64,000 nucleotides of DNA. It comes from Komagataeibacter swingsii (GTDB lineage: Bacteria > Pseudomonadota > Alphaproteobacteria > Acetobacterales > Acetobacteraceae). Positions 36,860 through 45,913 of the stretch are shown in pieces. The notes beneath the pieces are model-generated. The model was not told where the DNA came from, did not search any database, and saw nothing but the letters and a program-made list of their open reading frames with translations. Location of the stretch: the NCBI RefSeq assembly GCF_003207895.1, contig NZ_NKUB01000015.1, forward strand, positions 1-64,000, given 5' to 3'. Position numbers and translations under genes: made by a program. The stretch's first letter is position 1; every line of letters starts with the position of its first letter.

Positions 36860-37125
36860 GTCGCGCCATCCCCCGTTACATCCGCATGTCCCCCTGCAGG
36901 AAAGATGCTGAATAAGATTGATCAAATATATTTATAAAAAATAAAAATTTTATATGCTTTCAATAATATACGATTTTCACATCCTGGATTTTCAATGTCT
37001 TTCATATTGTATTTTATTTTATGATTTTTACTATATTATAACATAGTATAAAATTAACGCTCTGATATCGAAATTCCTGAATGACCTGAATACACCTGGA
37101 ACAGACACATGGGACCCACCAGATG

Positions 37126-38526
37126 TTACAAGGTTTTCCATGCCGCGAGCGCACGCGCGCGCCCTCCGGCAAGGTCGACGATGGGCGCGGGATACCCACG
37201 GGGGGCGTCTGGTCCGGCCTTCCACGGGGCATGGATGTATTTATCGGGCAGATGGGCGATTTCCGGCACCCATTTGCGCACATAGTCCCCGGCGGGATCA
37301 AATTTCTCACCCTGCGAGACAGGATTGAATATACGGAAATAGGGGGCCGCATCCAGCCCGCAGCCAGCAACCCATTGCCAGTTGAACGGGTTGCTGGCGG
37401 CATCCGCATCCACCAGCGTATCAGCAAACCACGCCGCCCCCACACGCCAGTCAAGCAGCAGATGCTTGGTCAGGAACGACGCCACGACCATCCGCACGCG
37501 ATTATGCATCCAGCCCGTGCGCCATAACTCACGCATGCCCGCATCAATGATGGGGTAGCCGGTTTTCCCCATCTGCCACGCCCGCAGGGCCGCCGGGTCA
37601 TGCCGCCAGGGCATGTGATCGTATTCAGGACGCAGGTTACGGGTGCCCATGTCGGGAAAGTCAAACAGGGTCGCATGCGCGAAATCCCGCCATCCCACCT
37701 CGCTGAGGAAACAGGCGGTATCCCGGTCACCCTTCCCCGCCGCATCCACCGCGTGCCAGACCTGCCGGGGGGACACATGGCCAAAACGCAGGTAGGGCGA
37801 CAGTCCCGACGTGGCGGGGCGTGCGGGCAGTTCGCGCTGCGTGGCGTAACCATGGACCTGTTCCGCGATGAAGGCATCCAGCCGGGCATGGGCCGCCCCT
37901 TCGCCCGGTTGCCATTGCGCACGCAATCCCTGCGCCCAGTCCGGGTGCTCCGGCAGCAGGCCGAGAGCCGCAGGCGTTACCAGACGACCCCCGGCCACAG
38001 AAGGGACCACGGCAAAGACTGGCCGGTCGGGTGCGGGCAGCGGCGGCAGGGGCGCCCCCTTGGCCTGCACCGCGCGCCACCACGGCGTGAACACGCGAAA
38101 GGGCGTGCCCTGCCTGGTCCGGACCTGCCATGGTTCATGCAGCATGTTGCCGGGATGGCTGTGCGCATCAATGCCGCGCGCCTTCAGCGCCGCCTTGACC
38201 TGCGCGTCCACCTGCCGGGCATGGGGGCCATAACGCCGGTTCCATACAACGGACACGGCACCCACCTGCCCGGCCAGCCACGATATGCTTTCATGCGTAT
38301 CCCCGGCCATGATGCATAACTGGCCACCCTGTGCGCGCAGGTCATGATCCAGCACCGACAGCGCGCCATGCAGCCACCATTTTTCGGCCCCACCCAACGG
38401 GAAAGCCGGGTCATGGACATACAGGCACACGACTGGCCCGCGTGACGCGGCATCATACAGGGCTGGATTGTCCGCAAGGCGCAGGTCGTCGCGAAACCAC
38501 ATGATGGTCGGGGCACTGTCAGACAT
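37126..38526 (-). CDS. phrB: Deoxyribodipyrimidine photolyase
   Basis: 466 residues from ATG 38526 (MSDSAPTIMWFRDDLRLADN). An N-terminal antenna-binding alpha/beta domain (WFRDDLR) is followed by the helical FAD domain with SPYLRFGHVSP, the TGYPIIDAGMRELWRTGWMH block, NRVRMVVASFL and a C-terminal DADAASNPFNWQWVAG. These are the signature motifs of class I CPD photolyases, which use blue light and FADH- to split pyrimidine dimers. The gene is alone on its strand. Confidence 0.93.
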   Translation of the reverse strand: MSDSAPTIMWFRDDLRLADNPALYDAASRGPVVCLYVHDPAFPLGGAEKWWLHGALSVLDHDLRAQGGQLCIMAGDTHESISWLAGQVGAVSVVWNRRYGPHARQVDAQVKAALKARGIDAHSHPGNMLHEPWQVRTRQGTPFRVFTPWWRAVQAKGAPLPPLPAPDRPVFAVVPSVAGGRLVTPAALGLLPEHPDWAQGLRAQWQPGEGAAHARLDAFIAEQVHGYATQRELPARPATSGLSPYLRFGHVSPRQVWHAVDAAGKGDRDTACFLSEVGWRDFAHATLFDFPDMGTRNLRPEYDHMPWRHDPAALRAWQMGKTGYPIIDAGMRELWRTGWMHNRVRMVVASFLTKHLLLDWRVGAAWFADTLVDADAASNPFNWQWVAGCGLDAAPYFRIFNPVSQGEKFDPAGDYVRKWVPEIAHLPDKYIHAPWKAGPDAPRGYPAPIVDLAGGRARALAAWKTL

Positions 38527-38630
38527 GGCTGGCTGTATTCCGGTCGAGTGGGTGGACAGTGATCGTGGTCCTGTGTGGGACAAAAGTTCCCGACCCGTCA
38601 AATACGCATGGCCCGTGCATCGGCCCGCAT

Positions 38631-38951
38631 TCAGTGCGTGGGGGCGACTTCCCGGGCCACGGCGGCGTCTTCCTGCTTGCGTTCGGCGTCCTGTGCCTCA
38701 TCATCCTCGAACATGGCGCGACATTTGGGGGAAAGCTGGTTGAGCTTGCTTTCCAGGCATTCCGTCATCAGCTTTTCATTCGGAATGTCAAGAAAGCACA
38801 GCCGGAACACATCATTCTTGCAGGCGCTGGCCTGATCCTCGCGCCCTGCGGCGTGCGCACCGACGCTGGCCATTACGATGGCCATGGCAAAATGGGCTGT
38901 CCAGATCAGGCCGTGCGTCCCGTAACGGCGCACGGCGGGAATGCATTGCAT
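38631..38951 (-). CDS. Small secreted Cys-rich protein
   Basis: 106 residues from ATG 38951 with GGGAGA upstream. Signal peptide (cleavage near GAHAAG). The mature part holds spaced Cys residues in the pattern ACKNDVFRLC-x6-NEKLMTECL-x6-LSPKCRAMF, like the Cys-rich repeats of GLG1-type proteins common in Alphaproteobacteria, then an acidic/charged tail. Function unknown; disulphide bonding in the periplasm is likely. Confidence 0.6.
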   Translation of the reverse strand: MQCIPAVRRYGTHGLIWTAHFAMAIVMASVGAHAAGREDQASACKNDVFRLCFLDIPNEKLMTECLESKLNQLSPKCRAMFEDDEAQDAERKQEDAAVAREVAPTH

Positions 38952-39497
38952 CGGGCTGTCTCCCTTCAGGCATGACATGACAATTTTTGTTATATCATCC
39001 AGCGCATTGCAGTTTGCCGCCAGAGTCAAGACACATCCATGCAGTGCTGCCATCGCAAGATGCTGAATCGGCGGGTTAGGGAAAGTTTCCGCAGGGTTTC
39101 CTTCCCGTCTTCATAAATCCGTGATTGGACAAGACCCGCCTGCCCCACCTTGGCCCCGGTATCCCTGATCACGGGCTGGAGGAACAGGCCACCATGACCC
39201 ATGCGGCCAGCCGGGGCGTGGATGTGCTGACGGGGCGCATGGTGGAAAAATCACCCGACCGATGAAAATGTGGTGACCCGGCTGATCCCCGCCCGGCCAC
39301 CAGGCGTTTCCCCGCCGGGACACAATTATCCCGCAACGCCACCATCACGGGCCTGTCCGGCCCGGTGCGCCACCTGTCGCAAGCGGATGGCTGATATACG
39401 CCCACGACCCTTGGGCGGCCATGTTTCCTGTTTGCATGGCCGTGCGTGGGCCTATGATTACCCACCTCAACATTCAGCAAGCAGGCAGGACGGGTTC
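38952..39497. other. Intergenic region of about 550 bp without a supported gene
   Basis: A plus-strand frame of about 46 codons near 39129-39266 (contains MTHAASRGVDVLTGRM) is open and has coding-like composition, but it has no recognisable partner or convincing start. I treat it as possible decayed coding sequence only. Confidence 0.35.
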
Positions 39498-40259
39498 ATG
39501 AACAGCGTCAATTCCACCCCCGCGCAATCACCGGGCGTCGTGATCGTGACAGGGGGCAGCCGCGGCATCGGCCATGCCATAAGCAGCCTGCTTGCGCGTG
39601 AAGGCCATGCCGTCGCCATCAATTATGCCGCCAACGCCGCCCCGGCGGAAGAACTGGCCCGCACCATCACCGCCCATGGTGGCCGCGCGCTGGCCATTCG
39701 CGCCGACATATCGAAGCCTGAAGAAATCCATGCCCTGTTTGAACGCGCATCCACGCTCGGGCCACTGGCGGGGCTGGTCAACAATGCGGGCATTACCGGC
39801 ACGAAGGTGCGCGTTGATGAACAGACCGCCGAAACGCTGGATGCCCTGTTCAACATCAACATCCGCGCCACCATGCTGGCATCAGGCGAGGCCGTGCGCC
39901 GCATGTCCACCCACCATGGCGGCAAGGGCGGGGTGATCGTGAACCTGTCATCGGTCGCCGCCCGACTGGGCGGCCTGCCGGGTCTGGTGCCCTATGCCGC
40001 GACCAAGGCGGCGGTCGAGACGTTCACCCGTGGCCTGGCCAACGAAGTCGCGCGCGAGGGCATACGCGTCAACGCGGTCGCCCCCGGACTGACCGCGACC
40101 GACATGGTGCCGCCGGAAACCGCGAAACTGGCGGAAACCGTCGTACCCATGGGGCGTGTCGGACATGTGGATGAAATCGCGCAGGCGGTGGCCTTCCTCC
40201 TGTCCCCCGCATCATCGTATATGACAGGCAGCGTGATGACGGTATCCGGCGGCCGCTAG
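39498..40259 (+). CDS. SDR-family oxidoreductase (FabG-like)
   Basis: 253 residues from ATG 39498 (AGGACGGG upstream). Classical short-chain dehydrogenase motifs are TGGSRGIGHA (cofactor), NNAG (about 93), the catalytic Ser in NLSSVAARLGG and YAATK (Tyr-x-x-x-Lys). The end, PVTG-like YMTGSVMTVSGGR, matches 3-oxoacyl-reductase-like SDRs. Cofactor likely NADP(H). An IsdG-like monooxygenase starts 36 bp later, probably in the same transcript. Substrate unknown. Confidence 0.88.
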   Translation: MNSVNSTPAQSPGVVIVTGGSRGIGHAISSLLAREGHAVAINYAANAAPAEELARTITAHGGRALAIRADISKPEEIHALFERASTLGPLAGLVNNAGITGTKVRVDEQTAETLDALFNINIRATMLASGEAVRRMSTHHGGKGGVIVNLSSVAARLGGLPGLVPYAATKAAVETFTRGLANEVAREGIRVNAVAPGLTATDMVPPETAKLAETVVPMGRVGHVDEIAQAVAFLLSPASSYMTGSVMTVSGGR

Positions 40260-40295
40260 GGCCTGCCCGACTTACAGAACCAGGAGAAGCACAGC

Positions 40296-40610
40296 ATGTA
40301 CATCGCCATGAACCGTTTCCGTATCCCGCCTGAAAACGAGCAGGAATTCCGTGAACGCTGGCTGGGGCGCGAAGTCCACCTGCGCACCGTGCCCGGCTTT
40401 GTCAGTTTCCAGTTCCTGAAAGGCCCGACGCATGAGGATTACATCCTCTATGCCTCGCACACCGTATGGGAATCCTATGAAGCCTTTGTCGGCTGGACGC
40501 AGTCCGAACAGTTCCGCGCAGCCCACGCCCATGCCGGCAACCGCAAGCCGCTTATGGCTGGTCCCCCGGTGTTCGAGGGCTTTGAAGTCCTGCAGAACAT
40601 CGAAAATTGA
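40296..40610 (+). CDS. IsdG/antibiotic-biosynthesis-monooxygenase family protein
   Basis: 104 residues, CCAGGAGAAG upstream of ATG 40296. Single ABM domain. The catalytic trio of haem-degrading IsdG-type enzymes is visible: Asn in MYIAMNRF (residue 6), Trp in HTVWESYEAF (about 59) and His in FRAAHAHAG (about 76). This supports a haem monooxygenase, though other ABM proteins oxidise quinones or polyketides. Linked to the upstream SDR gene. No haem-uptake genes are next to it. Confidence 0.75.
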   Translation: MYIAMNRFRIPPENEQEFRERWLGREVHLRTVPGFVSFQFLKGPTHEDYILYASHTVWESYEAFVGWTQSEQFRAAHAHAGNRKPLMAGPPVFEGFEVLQNIEN

Positions 40611-40642
40611 TAAGCAACTGTTTGAAATTACTGAAAATCAAT

Positions 40643-40724
40643 AGAAGTTTTTGGTGAAGCTTTTTGCAAAAAGCTTCAGGGAATGCCGCCTTTTTGAAAA
40701 AAGGCGGCACCCAAAAACTTTTAT
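40643..40724 (-). repeat. Dispersed palindromic repeat, copy R5 (inverted orientation)
   Basis: Reads GAAGTTTTTGGTGAAGC, hairpin GAAGCTTTTTGCAAAAAGCTTC, then GCCGCCTTTTTGAAAAAAGGCGGC and CACCCAAAAACTTTTATC. It is the cleanest copy with both perfect hairpins, placed after the monooxygenase stop. Confidence 0.88.
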
Positions 40725-40793
40725 CCTTTTTCATTCATAGGTTACTTTCAAAACAGCCCCTTATTCACGATCCCACAGCAGAAAGACGTTTTC

Positions 40794-42005
40794 ATGCCGC
40801 CAGCCTCCCCTGCGCTCCATCCCGGCCGGCGTGCCATACTTGCCGGGGGGCTGGCCACGGGCGGCCTATGGGCCAGCGGCCTTGCCGCCCGCGCGGCGAC
40901 CATGGAAAGCCTGCCGCCCCCCCCCAGCGTCATCTCCACCCCGCCCCGGCAATGGGGGACGGATGCGCCGCTCACCCCCCTGCCGGACCCGGACATACTG
41001 GTGCTGGACCCTGTCTTCGGCAACCTGGCCTATGCCAATGCCGGGCTGAAACTGGCATGGCGTGGCGGGGGATGGCTGGAGGGGCCTGCATGGGATAGCG
41101 AGGGACGTTTCCTGCTGCTGAGCGACACGATCCGCGCCCAGCAGTACCGCTACCTGTGGGAAAACGGCGCGGTCTCGGTCTTTCGCGATACGTCCTACAA
41201 CAGCAACGGCAACGCCTTTGACAACGAAGGCCGCCTGGTCAGTTGCGAACACGGCATGCGCCGCGTGGTCCGGTGGGAACATGACGGGTCATGCCGCGTA
41301 CTGGCCGACAGCTATGGCGGCGCGCCGCTGAACTCTCCCAACGATGTGGCGGTCCACCCCGATGGCGGCATCTGGTTCACCGATCCCGGTTATGGCGACA
41401 CGATCGTGGAAGGCCACCCGGACGCCCCGGGCGCCCCCGCCAACCGGGGCGGCGCCGAACGCTGGACGCTGGATGGGGAAGTCGTGACCCAGTTTGGCGG
41501 CCACCGGCGGCAGGAAGACCACGTCTTTCGCGTGGACCCGGCCACCGGCGATGTCCGCGCCATGCTGACGCAGCAGCAGGTGCCGGACCCGAACGGGATT
41601 GCGTTCTCACCGGACGGAAGGATCGTCTATGTCATTTCCGATGGACCCGGCCCGGGACAGGACGGGCATGGCGGCGACCAGCATATCCATGCGGGCGACG
41701 TGGCGGGTGGCGCGGTACATAACCTGCGCCCTTTTGCCGACATGATGCTGGATGGCCACCAGATGACCCCCGATGGCATGCGCACCGACATTTTTGGCAA
41801 TCTGTGGTGTGGTGCGAACGGACCGCTGGGGCTGTGCGGTGTCGTGGTGTACAACCCCCGCGGCCACATGATCGGGCGCATACGCCTGCCGCGCGGGGTA
41901 TCGAACCTGACATTCGGCGGCCCCAAGCGCGATGTGCTGTTCATGTGCGCGGGCGATGCGCTGTTTACCCTGCAGGTCAATACGCAGGGGGCCGCGCCTT
42001 CATAA
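40794..42005 (+). CDS. Secreted gluconolactonase (SMP-30 family)
   Basis: 403 residues from ATG 40794. The N-terminus has a Tat-like twin Arg (HPGRRAILAGGLATGG) and cleavage near AARAA. The SMP-30 propeller shows metal-site features LEGPAWDSEGRF (Glu, about 92), NSPNDVAVHPDGGIWFTDPGYG (Asn, about 180) and a later MTPDGMRTDIFGNLW (Asp, about 325). It hydrolyses glucono-lactone made by periplasmic glucose dehydrogenase, a central step in acetic acid bacteria. It lies between two palindromic repeats. Confidence 0.88.
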   Translation: MPPASPALHPGRRAILAGGLATGGLWASGLAARAATMESLPPPPSVISTPPRQWGTDAPLTPLPDPDILVLDPVFGNLAYANAGLKLAWRGGGWLEGPAWDSEGRFLLLSDTIRAQQYRYLWENGAVSVFRDTSYNSNGNAFDNEGRLVSCEHGMRRVVRWEHDGSCRVLADSYGGAPLNSPNDVAVHPDGGIWFTDPGYGDTIVEGHPDAPGAPANRGGAERWTLDGEVVTQFGGHRRQEDHVFRVDPATGDVRAMLTQQQVPDPNGIAFSPDGRIVYVISDGPGPGQDGHGGDQHIHAGDVAGGAVHNLRPFADMMLDGHQMTPDGMRTDIFGNLWCGANGPLGLCGVVVYNPRGHMIGRIRLPRGVSNLTFGGPKRDVLFMCAGDALFTLQVNTQGAAPS

Positions 42006-42020
42006 GATCTTGTCTAAAAA

Positions 42021-42104
42021 ATAAAAGTTTTTGGGTGCCGCCTTTTTCCAAAAGGGCGGTGTTCTTCGAGGCTTTTTGGAAAAAGCCTCGCCAAAAACTT
42101 TTAT
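42021..42104 (+). repeat. Dispersed palindromic repeat, copy R6
   Basis: AAAAGTTTTTGGGTG, hairpin GCCGCCTTTTTCCAAAAGGGCGG, hairpin GAGGCTTTTTGGAAAAAGCCTC, then CGCCAAAAACTTTT. Compensating changes (GAGGC/GCCTC instead of GAAGC/GCTTC) keep the second stem paired, which shows the fold itself is conserved. Confidence 0.88.
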
Positions 42105-42117
42105 CTGTCTTCAGGTA

Positions 42118-43572
42118 TCAGGCCCCGCCCACGCCTTTACCGACCATATCCAGCGGACGGACAAGACGGTCGAATGTCGCCCCATCGACAAAGCCCGAGG
42201 CAAGGGCCGCTTCACGCAGGCTGATGTCGTGCTCCATGGCCTGATGGGCTATGGCGGACGCCCGATCATAGCCGATTTCGGGGCTGAGCGCCGTGACCAG
42301 CATGACCGAACCCGCCACGTAAGCATCGATGCGCTTTCGGTTGAGCGTCGTGCCCTCAACCGAAAAGACCCGGAAATTATGGCAGCCATCGGCAAGGATG
42401 CGGATGGCGTGCAGCACATTGGCCACAATGACCGGGCGCATCACGTTCAGGTCAAGCTGTCCCTGGCTGCCCGCGAACGCCACCGTGGCGTCATTGCCCA
42501 GCACCTGCGTGCAGATCATGACCATGGCCTCGCACTGGGTCGGATTGACCTTGCCGGGCATGATGGAGGAACCGGGTTCGTTCTCCGGCAGGTGCAGTTC
42601 ACCCAGCCCGCAGCGCGGCCCGGAGCCGAGCAGGCGCATGTCGTTGGCAATCTTGAGCAGGCTGACCGCCACCCCGCGCAGGCCGGCGGATGCCCGCACC
42701 ATGGCGTCCAGCCCGCCAAGGGCCGCGAATTTGTTGGGCGCGGTGACAAAGGGCCTGTCGGTCAGTGCGGCAATGCGTTTTGCAATGGCGCGGCTGAAAC
42801 CCGGCGGGGCGTTCAGGCCGGTGCCCACCGCAGTGCCACCCGCCGCAAGCTGCAGCAGGCCGGGGCGCGCGGCCTCGACCGCCTCCAGCGCATCCTCAAG
42901 CTGCTGCGCCCAGCCCGACCATTCCTGTCCTACCGTCAGGGGAACTGCATCCTGCAGGTGGGTGCGGCCGATCTTGACCACCTGCATCCATTCTTCCGCC
43001 TTGGTGCGCAGGCTTTCGATCAGTTCGCGCACGCGCGGCAGCAGGCGGCTGTCGATTTCCAGCAAGGTTGCGACATGCATGGCGGTGGGAAAGGAATCGT
43101 TGCTCGACTGCCCCATGTTGACATCATCATTGGGGTGCACGGGTTTCTTGGACCCGATGGTCCCGCCCAGAAGCTGGATGGCGCGGTTGGCGATGACCTC
43201 GTTCACGTTCATGTTCGTCTGGGTGCCCGAGCCGGTCTGCCAGACAAAGAGCGGGAATTCGGAATCCAGCTGGCCCGCGATCACCTCATCGGCCACACGG
43301 CATATGGCGTCGGCCTTCCATTGCGTCATGCGCCCGTCAGCCGCATTGACCTGTGCCGCCGCCTTTTTCACGATGCCGTAGGCGTGGCACACTTCAATGG
43401 GCATATGGTCGCGCCCGATCGAGAAATGCACAAGGCTGCGCTGCGTCTGCGCGCCCCAGTAATGATTGGCGGGGACATCGATCTCCCCCATCGAATCCTT
43501 TTCACGTCGCGTGCCAGTGGCATCCAGCCCGATGGGGCAATCGGTCAATGTCGGGGCTGTGGGTTCGGTCAT
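42118..43572 (-). CDS. fumC: Fumarate hydratase class II
   Basis: 484 residues from ATG 43572 (GGAAGGAACG upstream; the frame is open to 43719 through repeat R7, which is not coding). Lyase-superfamily signature GSSIMPGKVNPTQ is present near residue 340, with GRTHLQDAVPLT (about 205) and NDSFPTAMH as in FumC. It interconverts fumarate and malate in the TCA cycle as an oxygen-stable tetramer. The gene faces repeat R6 at its 3' end and R7 at its 5' end. Confidence 0.93.
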   Translation of the reverse strand: MTEPTAPTLTDCPIGLDATGTRREKDSMGEIDVPANHYWGAQTQRSLVHFSIGRDHMPIEVCHAYGIVKKAAAQVNAADGRMTQWKADAICRVADEVIAGQLDSEFPLFVWQTGSGTQTNMNVNEVIANRAIQLLGGTIGSKKPVHPNDDVNMGQSSNDSFPTAMHVATLLEIDSRLLPRVRELIESLRTKAEEWMQVVKIGRTHLQDAVPLTVGQEWSGWAQQLEDALEAVEAARPGLLQLAAGGTAVGTGLNAPPGFSRAIAKRIAALTDRPFVTAPNKFAALGGLDAMVRASAGLRGVAVSLLKIANDMRLLGSGPRCGLGELHLPENEPGSSIMPGKVNPTQCEAMVMICTQVLGNDATVAFAGSQGQLDLNVMRPVIVANVLHAIRILADGCHNFRVFSVEGTTLNRKRIDAYVAGSVMLVTALSPEIGYDRASAIAHQAMEHDISLREAALASGFVDGATFDRLVRPLDMVGKGVGGA

Positions 43573-43666
43573 GATGGCGTTCCTTCCCTTATGGTTAAAG
43601 GGAATATGGGCACGCCATCCGCCTTTCGCGCCCCTGCCCGCCATCACAAGCAGGTGCGTAGCCCCC

Positions 43667-43787
43667 GAAAAAATGCCGCCTTTTTGAAATAAGACGGCGT
43701 TCTTTCGAAGCTTTTGCAAAAAGCTTCACCAAAAACTTCTTTTAATTTTAAAGCGCTATCATGAGCTGACTTTTCAAACAGTCTCTA
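43667..43787 (+). repeat. Dispersed palindromic repeat, copy R7 with long shared tail
   Basis: The outer left arm is missing, but GCCGCC..GACGGCG, hairpin GAAGCTTTTGCAAAAAGCTTC and CACCAAAAACTTC remain. A further tail of about 45 nt (AAGCGCTATCATGAGCTGAC, TTTTCAAACAGTCTCTAA) is nearly identical to the tail of copy R8 at 57.9 kb. Confidence 0.85.
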
Positions 43788-44729
43788 AGCGAAGGGGAGG
43801 AGCAGTGCGCCATATCGTCACCCCAACGCTAGGGACTTCAGATACAGACATAATCCCAGGATCATGCATACAAAGAGAAAAACAACCACAAAATACAGAA
43901 CCAGAAACTTGAACGGGTATGCTATGGAAGGGACGCCAACAATATGACTGACGGCATCCCCACGATAAAAAAATCGGCAGTCAGACCATCAAGATCATCC
44001 ACAAAGGGAACATCAGGAAACGTCTGGAAAGTTCTTTGCGGCGCTCTGGTAATATCCAGGATGCCGTCCTTTGGGTGGTGTCAGGAACACCGGGTCCGTC
44101 ATGCAGGCTCATGGCTGGAGACATGACGGCTCCGCCCTGTAATGCATGACACACAATCCAGAAAATATCGTTACTTTCGTGGAATATAGTCCTGCGAAAC
44201 GTGCCAACGAAAAATCTCCCTCTCAAATCAAATGCGTTATGAGATCCTTCATGGCAGGTGAACGGCCCGCCTCCATATACTGTCCCGGGCCGTGCAAAAA
44301 CACGGACAATAATGATTTTTACAGAAGAATGATCACAGCGCAGTTTATAAAATACCGTTCTGTCTGGATGTTACATCATCCCTGTCGCATGGCGCGCACA
44401 CCGGTAACACGGCCAGTAAAAAGGGCGCGATCAGGCAAAACAGCCAAGCAACCCCTTCGCGTTCCCGCGCCAGACGGTGCAGGCAATGGGGAAGTTTATT
44501 GTAACGTCATGATTAAAATAATCATTATCAACGCTGTGTCCGTCATATTTCATTCTACACTCCTGATAGAATATATAAATATTCCTTATTTCATTTACTG
44601 GAAGTCAAAGCGCCGCGCATGCAAATACATGACTGTCATGCAAAACCCGACTATCCTGAAATACTGCTATATCCTAATAAGGACAGGACGTAGCAGGACC
44701 GCTGCCGACCGATCCGATCGAGACATATC
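43788..44729. other. Long non-coding stretch with decayed sequence
   Basis: About 940 bp between repeat R7 and the AbrB-family gene. No intact gene is supported. Base composition varies and the last 200 bp are AT-rich, suitable for the promoter of the AbrB-like gene. The only coding traces are the remnants described at 43827-44110 and near 44.45 kb. Confidence 0.45.
43827..44110 (-). pseudogene. Decayed membrane-protein gene (C-terminal part)
   Basis: On the minus strand the frame YPFKFLVLYFVVVFLFVCMI with its flanks ends at a TGA near 43829 and reads as a transmembrane helix plus short tail. Other pieces (GYYQSAAKNFPDV, DGLTADFFIVGMPSVILLAS) lie upstream in different frames. This pattern suggests a membrane protein broken by several small indels. 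The family is not clear. A shorter piece, NFPIACTVWRGNAKGLLG near 44425-44490 on the same strand, resembles an amidohydrolase end but is too short to call. Confidence 0.3.
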
Positions 44730-45836
44730 ATGCACGAAAAGACTCCACCCATTATGTTGGATGCGGGGAGGAAACGCCTGTCGTTGGCCCGCACGTCCAT
44801 ACCCAGTCAATGGGTCCTTCTTCTATTACTTTCTGTTATTTTTACTATTCCACTGTATTATATACATCTGCCTGCCGCAGTGCTGATCGGCCCCATGCTT
44901 GCAGCAATGGTGCTGGCCGTGCATGATGCCCACCTGCCCATACCGGCGATGCCGTTCCTGCTCGCGCAGGGGGCTGTCGGGTGCATGGTTGCCTGCAGCC
45001 TTCAATTATCGGTATTTGTGCAGGTGCTGCATGAGGGTCCCCTTTTTCTGGGGGGTGTCCTGTGTGTCATCATGGTCTGCACGCTGATCGGTTTTTACCT
45101 TGCGCGCAGGAATATCCTGCCAGGCACGACCGCATTATGGGGAAGCTCCCCCGGCGCGGCAACGGCCATGACCCTCATGTCAGAATCTTACGGCGCCGAC
45201 ATGCGGCTTGTGGCGTTCATGCAGTACATGCGGGCGGCCTTTGTCGCGATGGCCGCAGCCGTTGTGGCGCGCATGGAAGGGGGCAGCCACGTCCCCTCAG
45301 CCGAACCTGCACAGGACTGGTTTCCGCCCATTGCCTGGATTCCGTTTTCCGAGACAATGGCCATCATCGTGATTGGTGTCTGGCTGGCGCGTCTGTTCCG
45401 GCTTTCGGCCGGCGCATTCATGATCCCGCTTGCCCTGGCCACCGTGCCGCAGGATATGGGCCTGCTGACCATTGAACTGCCACCGTGGCTGCTGGTGGCG
45501 GGTTATGGCGTGCTGGGCTGGGGCATTGGCATACGCTTTACGCGCGCGACACTGCGTTATGCCTCCCGCGTTTTTCCCTATGTCATACAGGCAGTCGGGC
45601 TGATGATCCTGACATGCGGCCTGATGGCCCTGCTGCTGGCCAGGGTTGCGCATGTCTCGCTCCTGACCGCGTATCTCGCCACCAGCCCGGGCGGCGAGGA
45701 TACTGTCGCCATCATCGCAGCCACGACGCCTGGCGTGGATATGCCGTTTGTAATGGCCATGCAGACCGTACGGTTTGTCCTTGTCCTGTTCACCGGCCCG
45801 TTTCTGGCACGCGTACTCAGCCGGTGGGTGGTGTAA
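44730..45836 (+). CDS. AbrB-family (Gneg_AbrB_dup) membrane protein
   Basis: 368 residues with about ten hydrophobic segments in two similar halves, each with a small-residue motif (AAVLIGPMLAAMVLA; later LATVPQDMGLLTIELPPWLL). The block WGSSPGAATAMTLMSESYGAD (about residue 135) and the related SPGGEDTVAIIAATTPGVDM (about 328) are the duplicated core of the family. Often misnamed ammonia monooxygenase or AbrB regulator, it is a membrane protein with probable transport function, unrelated to DNA-binding AbrB. Solitary. Confidence 0.82.
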   Translation: MHEKTPPIMLDAGRKRLSLARTSIPSQWVLLLLLSVIFTIPLYYIHLPAAVLIGPMLAAMVLAVHDAHLPIPAMPFLLAQGAVGCMVACSLQLSVFVQVLHEGPLFLGGVLCVIMVCTLIGFYLARRNILPGTTALWGSSPGAATAMTLMSESYGADMRLVAFMQYMRAAFVAMAAAVVARMEGGSHVPSAEPAQDWFPPIAWIPFSETMAIIVIGVWLARLFRLSAGAFMIPLALATVPQDMGLLTIELPPWLLVAGYGVLGWGIGIRFTRATLRYASRVFPYVIQAVGLMILTCGLMALLLARVAHVSLLTAYLATSPGGEDTVAIIAATTPGVDMPFVMAMQTVRFVLVLFTGPFLARVLSRWVV

Positions 45837-45913
45837 TCCTACGCCGTATCGGACAAGGCATTTTTAAACAACGTCCGGACCCGCTGCCTTCGTGAAACGA
45901 GACAGTGCGCCAG

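Noticed and set aside
39129-39266. Coding-like 46-codon frame between the Cys-rich gene and the SDR
   Set aside because: Too short, without a ribosome site or recognisable motif.
43981-44226. An 81-codon minus-strand frame as an intact small gene
   Set aside because: Its end overlaps pieces of a membrane protein that continue in other frames, so it fits a decayed gene better than a complete one.
44146-44886. A 246-codon plus-strand frame overlapping the AbrB-family start
   Set aside because: Composition is not protein-like and it overlaps the clear AbrB-family gene in another frame.
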